The position numbers and the translations under genes were made by a program. Shown here in pieces: positions 55,095 to 64,000 of a stretch of 64,000 bases of DNA. The DNA comes from Malus domestica (taxonomy: Eukaryota > Streptophyta > Magnoliopsida > Rosales > Rosaceae): positions 501,001 through 565,000 of the forward strand of contig NC_091662.1 of NCBI RefSeq assembly GCF_042453785.1. The letters are read 5' to 3'. The stretch's first letter is position 1. Every line of letters starts with the position of its first letter. The notes beneath the pieces were generated by a model. That model worked only from the letters and a program-made list of their open reading frames with translations. It was not told where the DNA came from and searched no databases.

Positions 55095-57370
55095 ATGGAA
55101 GTCGCTTTTCAACCTTCCCCTGCTCTTCTCTGTAATTACCCTCTTTCTCTCTCTGGATATTTTTTGTTTTGCTGAAGAAAGTTAAAAACTTGAGCTAACA
55201 TCTATGGTTACTTCCACGTATCAGGTCACAGACAATCGAGGCTTCCCTCAACGTCTTCTTTTTCGCCGGTAATTCTATCATTTCTGAATTTATCCCTTTT
55301 TTTCTAGCCGTTTTTCTTTGATTCCCATTCCTTTTTTTATTGGAAAAGATAAATTTGTAATCTTTGATTATGTTGGGAAGTTAGTAGTTTGATGATTTGA
55401 CAATTTCATCCTGTTTGTTTTGATGGGAAAAGATAAATTTTTATTCTTTAATTATGTTCGGAAATCAGTGGTTTGATGATTAAGTGCCTTTCGATCCGAA
55501 TTTCGTATGAAGAAAATGGTGCTCAAGAGTGCAGCTATGGAACTAGCTGAAAATTTTGTGATAGTATAAAGACAATCTAGTTTTAGCAATTTAGCATCTC
55601 AAAACTAGCTTGCTTGTTGTGATTGATCGTTGGATTCGACATTTTGGTGGTTGTAGGCAAATGACGGTGAATCACTGAATGTACGTCAATCTTGGCTGTG
55701 TATATAATGTGCATTTTAAAATTATCGGCGTTGAACAGGCCGGTTCAGCAGGCTAGGCTTTCCCTCATCACAACTGTTGTAAACCATTTGGTGTATAGAT
55801 GTAGAATAAAGCCTTTCACTTTGTTTAATTTAATCCCATAGCGTAATATTGCCAGTCATTTGTGTTGTAACTGCTATGACATTTTTCTTTGTAATGCAGC
55901 TGTTCAATTATAAGGGATTCTCTATTGGGTGCTCTCTTGGCAAATGGCCCATTTTTGGAAATTTAAGTCATTGTAAGTTAGGCTATCTCGGTATAATATG
56001 TCATGCGTGATTGGGTGCTGTCTTATAAGCAATGTACCTTTATGCGTAATTGAACTATATGGACTATAATATCTCATGCCTCTTTTGTTTTCCTTACTCA
56101 GCGGCTCGTCATAGAGTGTTTTGCATTCGAGGGCAGAATGGTGGATTATCGTGGTGTGACTTTGATGCAAAAGAGAAGTTTGGAAGATCATGTTATGATA
56201 TTAGATTGCATAAACAGCATAGGCTGACCAGGTATACAGTTCTACGATCTGCTGCTGGTGCTGACTATCCATTTCCAGGTTTCTCTAACTAGCATTTTTC
56301 TGTTATAACCCTCTCCTTTAGCAGCATTACAAATCTAACTGGCTTACTCATTGTTTTTTCTCTAAAGTGCAGAACCAAACATGGTCTCAAAACTAAGGGG
56401 AATCGGCTTTTGTGCCGTTACTGCTTTCAATGCCATTTATCTCTTTGTGCTGATGCTGATACTCCATCCTCTTGTTCTGTTGTTGGATCGGTACAAAAGA
56501 AAAGCTCATATTTTTATTGCCAAGGTTTGGGCCACTGCTACTGTTACACCATTTGTTAGGATCAAGTATGAGGGACTGGAGAATTTGCCTTCTCCAGATA
56601 CTCCTGCCGTGTATGTTTCCAACCACCAGAGCTTTTTAGACATCTATATTCTTTTCACAATTGGGCGACCCTTTAAGTTTATCAGCAAGACTAGCATATT
56701 TCTCTATCCCGTTATTGGGTGGGCCATGTTTCTGATGGGTGTAATTCCTTTAAAGCGCATGGACAGCAAAAGCCAGTTGGTACTCCCTTTCCTTTGTGGT
56801 AATCTATATAAATATGGTCATTATCTAAACTATCATTTTAAAGTTCTCTTTGCTTTTTTGCCTATAGGAATGCCTTAAGCGTTGCATAGAGCTTATTAAT
56901 AAGGGGGCTTCTGTCTTTTTCTTCCCTGAGGGGACACGCAGCAAAGATGGAACATTAGGTGCTTTTAAGGTGAGATCTTTTGGGATTCTTTGTTCTTTTG
57001 GATGATTATTTAGTTGTGAGAAAGTTTTTTAATTGGAACTTGTAATCGTTGCTCCATCTGTATAATTTATTCCTACGACGCTCTTTCTCCCTTCTCCTCT
57101 AAATATGTATTGGGATTTTCTGATATACAGTTTCTTGTTCTTGTTGACATGCAGAGAGGTGCCTTCAGTGTTGCAGCGAAAACCAAGGTACCAGTAGTGC
57201 CCATTACCCTTATAGGAACTGGAAAAATCATGCCTCCGGGAAGGGAGGATATCTTGAATACTGGAGCTGTTAAAGTCGTTATTCATAAACCTATAGAAGG
57301 ACATGATACAGAAGTACTGTGTAGTGAAACTAGAAACGTAATCGCTGGTGCACTTGATCGTCAAGGCTGA
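55095..57370 (+). CDS. LPAT1: 1-acyl-sn-glycerol-3-phosphate acyltransferase, plastidial
   Basis: Adds the second acyl chain to lysophosphatidic acid to make phosphatidic acid in the plastid (prokaryotic) lipid pathway; the Arabidopsis counterpart is LPAT1/ATS2. Seven exons: 55095-55131, 55225-55268, 55900-55972, 56102-56278, 56373-56779, 56868-56969, 57155-57370; 351 aa, near the family length of about 356. The first ~90 residues are transit-peptide-like (MEVAFQPSPALL, SRLPSTSSFSP). A membrane segment follows (AIYLFVLMLILHPLVLLL). The acyltransferase motifs are NHQSFLD (194-200), the catalytic NHX4D; then FKFISKTSIF, FPEGTRS (265-271) and VPVVPITL. The short first three exons are supported by phase and by the shared N-terminal pattern. 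Confidence 0.93.
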
Positions 57371-59925
57371 TCTATCGACTGCCATTTGTTCTGTTTGGTT
57401 TCTATGGTTCGATACTCGGTCCTTTTTGTGGGATTGAAGAAATATAGTCTGAAAGGTATGAATCATTTGTGGAATTGCCTCTTTGCTTATTAATTACTTC
57501 AATAAATATTCATGGCAAAGCTTATGAGATCCATCTTAGAGTATATTTAATTTGATTGTCGCCTGTTTAGACAGCATCCTAGAAATTTTAGCGTACATGT
57601 GGATGGTTTCGTCTAGTTTTGAAGTCCGATTAGGTTCTTGTTCACATTGGAAGAATGGTTTAATGATCTTGCACTTGATTCTGTTCGGGCTTTGCTTCAG
57701 TCCAAATATTAAAAACATGCTTGGTCTCTTGTACAGATTTGAACTAACGAACATTCTATTATTCTCCGGTGCAACATAGTAGAAAATTCCTTGAACTTAA
57801 CATGTTTTTGGTACTTGTGTGTTTCTGTTTCATCGTTAGGTTGTGGATAGCTGATGACACAGGACAATAAAACTGCATCTGAATCTGAAGCGATCGAGCA
57901 TGGAACGTCTCTTTGCCTGAGGCTGTCCGTCCCATACTTACAAACTTGCAAGCGCCGCGGCCTACGGTAAACATCTGCATCCCGACAGCCACAAAGAAGC
58001 GAGCGGTTGGCCGGACCCCGGGCCTTGGGAGTTTTTGAGCAGTGTAGGCTTCAACTGTTTGTTTTTTTTGGAGGGAAATATCCTCCCACGTTGATATTCT
58101 GAATGCCGATCCCATTGAGCTCGATGTTATATTATATTATTATATTTATATTGTACGTCTTTGAATTTGGATAGGTGTCGTGGATGCTGCTAAGAATATA
58201 ATTGCAAAGAAAATTATTGTGTCTTTCACTTTCACATGATCATTTTTTTACAATTATTTTTGTCAAACTGATCATTCCACTTAAAGAGACCAAAATGATT
58301 TACGGTAACTATTTTTATTGATTGTCATTGTCATTGGGTCCGGATTCTCTTTGGAGGATCTAGGAATTTGTGAATTGTGTCTGTACATGTTGCGATTAGA
58401 AATCATTTTAAATATTTTTATTTAAAAATAAACATAAACAATATTTGATAAAAACTGATTGCACTATGTACGATAAACGAAAACGATTCAAGAATTCTTA
58501 GGATCCTCATTAAAAGGATTTGAAGACGATCCTGTTGGATTGTCACTGGTTAAGATAAGGAGTTAACATAAGGGAATTGTTATTAACACTCTTAAAATTT
58601 CATTTAGCATTCTAAATTTTTTATAATTAGAAAGAAAAATACACAAGTGATGAGTGTATAATGAAAATTTTAAAGTGCTAATAACAATTTCCTACACCTG
58701 GTTAAAAAGTTTTTGAGATTAAAATTTATTAAATTATAAATAAAAATGTTTTTGAGATTAAAATTTATTAAATTCTAAATAAAAAAGAAAAAAAAGGATA
58801 ATGGGGAGCTCCGCTGTCAGTGCTCCAGTAACAGCATTGACTTTCTTTCTTCGTTTTCCCCCTTTTCAATTCCGGTAAAATACTCTCTTTCTCTCTCTCT
58901 CTCTCTCCCCTTCGTGATATCCTCCTCCTTCCGTTGTGCTTGACACCCAGTTGTTACATATACCCGTAGTCTCTCTGCCCGTCGCTGGCGGCAAGCAACG
59001 GAATAAGAATTTAACTCCTGGTTTTACTGTGAGTTGCTTCTCTCTCTTTCTCTCCCCCCCCCCAATCTTATATGCTTTGATAATTTCTGCACAGATGATC
59101 AATTATACTACATGGTTTCTTCTTCTTCCGTTAATCGAGGGAAATTTCTGTCAAAATATGAAATTATTGTAATTTAATTGCATGTCTTAAGGGAAATTTC
59201 AGTTCTTTAGGGAAATTTCAGTTCTTTTTCCACTGTGCTTAATCAAGTTTGTTGCTTTTGTTTTGGGTTTTTTTTTTTTTTGAGGGGTTTCTTAATTAAT
59301 TGGTTTTTGATGGATTTCTTAACTAATTTGGCCAGTGTCAGGAAACAGTAGTTTTTGGAAATCTATGGTTGTCTTGGATTTTGCCTGAATTGGAAGAACT
59401 TGGCTTTACATGATTGAGCATTCCTCAGAGATCCGGCTGTTGGAGAATCTGAACTGAAAACTATTTAAGACTCACAAAACATAGGAAAACAGATAAGAGA
59501 ATAATGAAAATTTTGTATCCGAATCGCAGAATTGATTATCGAGAATCTGAAGTGAAAACTGTTTTGACTGCTTAGTTTATGCACTGTTGACTATTATAGG
59601 GATCTGAGTTATATAATTAGCATTTTTTTTGTTACATCAAAGCGAGAAAACATTCGGTTTACTGTAAACCAGATTGTTATCTTTTTAGCACTATTAGGTT
59701 AATGAAATTGGTTGAGCACTTGGTGGAAAAATGTTATTGGAAATTAGGAATTGTTATAGATTCGTACTTCCCATCTGGTTGGTGTTGATAATGCCAACTC
59801 TGTCAGATGTGAGATAGCTCAGCCACATAGACCTGAACATGATGACTTTGATGCTCATCGCTTTGCATTTAATTTGGATGTTATTTTTGTCATGCAGGTG
59901 GAATTGATGTGTTTGATTGAGTAAA
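57371..59925. other. Intergenic region, LPAT to CNGC, with probable CNGC leader intron
   Basis: No gene is firmly supported. A GC-richer stretch at about 57850-58115 has a 118-codon open frame on the minus strand (MGSAFRISTWEDIS ... ) of unknown status. A MITE copy lies at 58335-58535. From about 58800 the CT-rich sequence (CTCTCTCTCTCTCT at 58885) looks like the CNGC promoter/leader. An acceptor TGTCATGCAG ending at 59897 suggests a long 5' UTR intron before the start codon at 59926. Confidence 0.45.
58335..58535. mobile_element. MITE, GGATTCTCTTTGGAGGATC family
   Basis: Begins GGGTCCGGATTCTC and ends near GAAGACGATCC; the interior (ATTTTTATTTAAAAATAAAC, TGTACGATAAACG) aligns with 43085-43470 outside its nested insertion. 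Confidence 0.6.
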
Positions 59926-62900
59926 ATGTTGGATTGTGGTTACAACAAGCCACAGTACTTGGGAGGCCAGAGAGACAAGTTTGTGAGGTACAAAATGTGA
60001 CTTTTCTTTGTCGAAGTTTGCAAACGTTTTTTTCAGGGCATCGACGCCAAATATGAAGATCTGATTCTAGTTATGGACAATTATCTGTTACACTTCGGTA
60101 TGACTAGTTGAGACATCATATTTGCTAAAATTTTAGGAAGTATGTTGTCTTTCAAATCCAATAAGTAGATAGCAAGTTGCCTAAATAAAAAATATTTTAG
60201 AAAAATTGTTTCAGGTAGATTGTTTTTGTTTATAAGTATTTCTATATATTAATTTTGATTCATGTTTCATTATGTATGAATGAATGAAGATAATATTATA
60301 GTTCCCGGTCAGTATCTCATGCTTCCTTTTTTATGATGAAAAGCTGAACGTTTATGTTTCTAATAGTGTTGAAACTAGATTTGGGTCATCTGGTAAAATG
60401 GCATCGAGTGTTGTGCTTATCGGCAACTTTTTATTGATTTTCTAGGTTAGATGACTTGGACTCTAGATTATCATCACCTTCTGATTCAGGAGGTAGAAGG
60501 TGTGGGTTTAATATTGAACTAACAAGGACTGCTCCTGCGAGGGATACATCTTTTAAGAGAGGAATGAAAAAGGGGTCTGAAGGACTTAAGTCAATTGGCC
60601 GATCACTTGGATTTGGGATCTCTCGTGCAGTATTCCCTGAAGATCTTAAGGGGTCAGACAAGAAGATATATGATCCTCAGGACAAATTTCTCCTGCTGTG
60701 GAATAAATTTTTTGTCCTCTCATGTATTCTGGCTGTATCTGTGGACCCTCTGTTTTTCTATCTTCCAGTCATCAATAGTTCATCAACATGTCTTGGCATA
60801 GATCGAAGGTTGGCTATCATAGCGACCACATTGCGGATGATTGTTGATGCTTTCTATCTTATTCACATGGCTCTCCAGTTCAGGACAGCTTACATTGCTC
60901 CATCATCTCGGGTTTTTGGAAGAGGTGAACTGGTGATTGATCCAGCACGAATAGCGAAGCGATACTTACGAAGTTATTTCATCATTGATTTTCTTTCAGT
61001 GCTACCCCTACCACAGGTAAGAGTGTGTTTCCCTAAATTATTTGACATGGCTATACCTCTTTCATGTAGTTTTTGCTCTTATTTTATTTTGCCTTTTGGT
61101 TTCTATGTATCGTTAATTATTGGCATATTTCATTTATTTAGTAGAAGATCTGAAAAATACACTGAAACGAAACTGGTAACTGTAAGCCTATATTTTGTTC
61201 TATGCAAAACTAAAAGGCCGTAATTGGTGCAGATTGTTGTTTGGAGGTTTCTTCAGAGGTCCAAAAGTTCAGATGTGCTTGCTACAAAACAGGCTTTGCT
61301 TTTCATAGTTTTATTTCAGTATATTCCCAGACTTCTTCGAGTCCATCCTTTGACTTCAGAGCTGAAAAGAACAGCTGGCGTCCTTGCTGAAACTGCTTGG
61401 GCAGGCGCTGCATACTATTTGCTATTATATATGCTCGCTAGTCATGTGAGTGCCTATTTTGTTCCTACTCTTGACTGTTTTTTTTCCTTGTTTTCTTGCT
61501 TTATGTTATTCAACTTTTTTTTTTCTTTGCGTATGAACATTTGATTATTTCCCTCTGAAGGTTATTAATTGTCAGACATTAACATGGAAATCATACTTTT
61601 CTTTGGGGGCAATTATTATCTTTGCAGATAGTTGGGGCATTTTGGTATTTGTTAGCCTTAGAACGCAATGACACATGCTGGCAGAAGGCTTGTACTGAAA
61701 TTGGAAAATGTGATAAAAAGATCTTGTACTGCGGGAACCAATACATTTTAGATCCTGCAACTTGGTCCAATGTTACCAAAACCATCTTATCAAAATGCAC
61801 GGCAGATGACCAGAATACATTCTTTGATTTTGGAATCTACAATTCGGCTTTATCATCTGGGGTTGTTTCATCCAATAAGTTCATCGTCAAATACTGTTAC
61901 TGTTTGTGGTGGGGACTACAGAATTTAAGGTACTGATGTCATCTGAAATAACAATGTTCCTGATCCTAGTCATAAAGTTCAATATGTTTTATGTGGTGGT
62001 TTTACTTGATGTTGGAAAACCAAAAAATAGTCACTGCCATTCTTGTTCCTCCGTCCATTGCGCCTCTTGGGGGCTTTAAAGTTTTAGCTTTTAACAGCAT
62101 TTTGTTTGGCTTCTTTTTACAGTACACTTGGCCAGGGTCTTGCAACCAGCACCTATCCTGGAGAGGTTATATTTTCCATAGCACTGGCTATATTTGGACT
62201 GATCCTCTTTGCACTTTTGATAGGAAACATGCAGGTAAACTTGGAAGTAACAGTTGATGCTTACAATGTAGCATGAAAAGCAGAATATTATTATTGCTAA
62301 TATTCTGGTGTTATGGTATTGTTACAGACCTATCTTCAATCTCTTACTATTCGACTTGAGGAGATGAGAGTCAAAAGACGCGATTCAGAGCAGTGGATGC
62401 ATCACCGCTTGCTCCCACAAGACCTTAGGGAACGCGTCAGGCGATATGATCAATATAAGTGGTTGGAAACACGTGGTGTGGACGAGCAGAGTTTAGTTCA
62501 GAGTCTTCCAAAGGATCTCAGGAGAGATATCAAGCGGCACCTCTGTTTGGCATTAGTGAGGAGGGTACGATTAGTAATTCTTTTGTTCTTTGTGTATATT
62601 TCTAGTGGTAATTGCTTTCATACTTGTTGGTTGGTCCTCCCACCATGAATCATTCGATAAATTTCACTTTGCTGGTCATCGCAGGTTCCACTGTTTGAGG
62701 ATATGGACGAGAGGTTGCTTGATGCCATTTGTGAGAGACTGAAACCAAGTTTATTCACAGAGAGTACTTACATAGTTCGGGAAGGAGATCCCGTTGACGA
62801 GATGCTTTTCATCATACGTGGTCGCCTGGAGAGCATAACAACAGATGGTGGTAGGAGTGGGTTTTTTAACCGCAGTTTACTGAAGGAAGGCGATTTCTGT

Positions 62901-63374
62901 GGTGAGGAGCTTCTAACTTGGGCACTGGATCCCAAATCTGGTGCTAACCTCCCATCATCTACTCGGACGGTAAAGGCTTTAACAGAGGTTGAGGCTTTTG
63001 CCCTTGTAGCCGAAGAGTTGAAATTTGTTGCCAGTCAGTTTAGGCGCCTTCACAGTAGACAGGTTCAGCACACCTTCCGTTTCTACTCACAACAGTGGCG
63101 GACCTGGGCTGCTTGCTTTATCCAAGCAGCATGGCGCCGCTATTCCAAGAGGAAAATCTTGGATCTTCGTCGTAAGGAAGAGGAAGCAGAAGCAGAAGCC
63201 TTGGGAGGTGCCCGCAGCAATGCTGGAGGTTCGTATAGTATTGGTGCCACGTTTTTAGCTTCTAGGTTTGCTGCAAACGCACTTCGTGGTGTTCACCGGA
63301 ACAGGAATTTGAAGAGTGCTCGAGAATTAGTCAAATTACAAAAGCCTCCGGAGCCCGATTTTAGCGCTGATTAA
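59926..63374 (+). CDS. CNGC5: Cyclic nucleotide-gated ion channel, group II (CNGC5/6/9 type)
   Basis: Plasma-membrane cation (calcium-permeable) channel with a C-terminal cyclic-nucleotide-binding domain and calmodulin contact. Seven exons: 59926-59987, 60446-61016, 61233-61445, 61628-61929, 62123-62234, 62328-62564, 62685-63374; 728 aa. The N-terminus MLDCGYNKPQYLGGQRDKFV is typical of group II. Six membrane spans lie between about residues 90 and 420. The pore region ends in GQG (386-388). The C-linker (EEMRVKRRDSEQWMHHRLLP) and CNBD follow, with FCGEELLTWALDP and STRTVKALTEVEAFAL, then the IQ motif IQAAWRRYSKRK (about 644). The C-terminus LQKPPEPDFSAD matches CNGC5-like proteins. Choice among CNGC5, 6 and 9 is tentative. 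Confidence 0.94.
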
Positions 63375-63714
63375 TTTGTGATGTATTATATGACTGGTAC
63401 AAGGTTGTTCCAAACCATGTAATATACACAATTCCAGGTTTGGAACTTGATGAAATGTTAAAATTGTATGTTTGATATTGTTTTCCATTGAGAGATGGTG
63501 TTGGTAGGTTATGCGTAGACCTGGCATTTTACACCCGTCCCGTTAAAATTAGTATTCAGGTGAGTATTTAACTGGTCGGGTTGTTAATGGGTCAACCTGT
63601 TAATCACTTGTTAAATAACAGGTCATTTTGGATCAACTTGCGAAACCTGTTAGCATTTGTTAACACCCGTTATTGAGGGCTTTTGTGTAATTTCAATAGT
63701 TATAATAAGAAGCC
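63375..63714. other. CNGC 3' region
   Basis: 3' UTR, then a segment rich in GGGTTGTTAATGGGTCAACC and GTTAACACCCGTTA. This type of GGGT/ACCC alternation is often the end of a dispersed repeat, but no boundaries can be set. Confidence 0.4.
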
Positions 63715-64000
63715 CTCAAACTCAAAGCCTATCTCTGCCACTTCAAGGAGGTTGCAGATATGCTCCAGGACTACATTCCCGGCGCAAAATGGCAACAGAC
63801 GACTCTTCCTACTCCGGCGGCTCTGACACTTCGTCTCAACCGCTTTCTCGAGAGCGAGTCAAGCTTCTCTCCTCCAACAACGGCAACTCGTCCTTTGGCT
63901 TGCCGGATCGGGATCCTTCCTTCAAGTGCTTCTCTGTCTCGGACTTGAAGAAGGTCATGGCATGCCTCTGTCAAACGGCGAAAAGGATGGATAATGGAGG
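63715..64000 (+). pseudogene. Coding-like sequence at the right edge, partial
   Basis: Two overlapping frames both have coding character. One reads LKAYLCHFKEVADMLQDYIP then GAK (63711 onward); the other starts at ATG 63789 and reads MATDDSSYSGGSDTSSQPLS ... DLKKVMACLCQTAKRMDNG to the window end. They would connect if there were a frame change near 63785, which suggests a damaged copy of a host gene; or the second frame may be the true N-terminus of a gene running off the window. I do not recognise the protein. The next few hundred bases would settle it. Confidence 0.4.

Noticed and set aside
57759-58115. 118-codon minus-strand frame downstream of LPAT
   Set aside because: GC-richer than the surroundings and possibly real, but no recognisable motif and no splice partner; left unannotated as a gene.
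1-64000. CRISPR arrays, bacterial operons, rRNA genes, intact tRNA genes, known conserved miRNA sequences
   Set aside because: None seen. TTCGAATC motifs belong to SINE-like repeats rather than to folded tRNAs; this is plant nuclear DNA, where CRISPR and operons are not expected.

Overview
This is a gene-rich stretch of a plant nuclear chromosome. The evidence is genes split by GT-AG introns, plant-only families (eIF(iso)4G, APO, early nodulin-like phytocyanin, group II CNGC, plastid LPAT, SKIP1), many small TIR elements, a tRNA-derived SINE family, a TRIM and a Ty1/copia element. Gene content and repeat style suggest a woody eudicot, possibly Rosaceae (apple tribe); that assignment is inference only. 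Exon models were built by hand from splice sites and reading phase, and each multi-exon model closes in frame.

Layout. 2.1-6.2 kb: eIF(iso)4G (+). 6.5-27.9 kb: an accessory island made by nested tandem duplication. It carries three copies (A1, A2, A3) of one small secreted-protein gene and two copies (B1, B2) of another, with A3 and B1 decayed. The island has collected a 1.36-kb hAT-like element, a TRIM, a structurally whole copia element with identical LTRs, and several MITEs that can be dated because a paralogous empty site lies in the same window. 28.1-38 kb: SKIP1 F-box gene (-), RCI2/PMP3 gene (-) sharing a short bidirectional promoter with a two-zinc-finger gene (+) that contains a perfect-looking 300-bp in-frame exon/intron duplication, then a minus-strand gene with four DLN motifs at an exact 23-residue period. 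38-44.5 kb: gene-poor, with SINE and MITE copies. 44.5-63.4 kb: plus-strand housekeeping genes: SRP receptor alpha, early nodulin-like protein, APO protein, a 77-aa single-pass membrane protein, plastid LPAT and a CNGC5/6/9-type channel. The right edge holds the start or a fragment of one more gene.

The conserved genes are not a pathway; they are ordinary neighbours in translation, protein targeting, plastid function, lipid synthesis and ion transport. The part that may be undescribed is the A/B island: two unrelated families of short predicted precursors, each with a signal peptide and a hydrophobic C-terminal tail, alternating in tandem and turning over quickly. I do not recognise either family.
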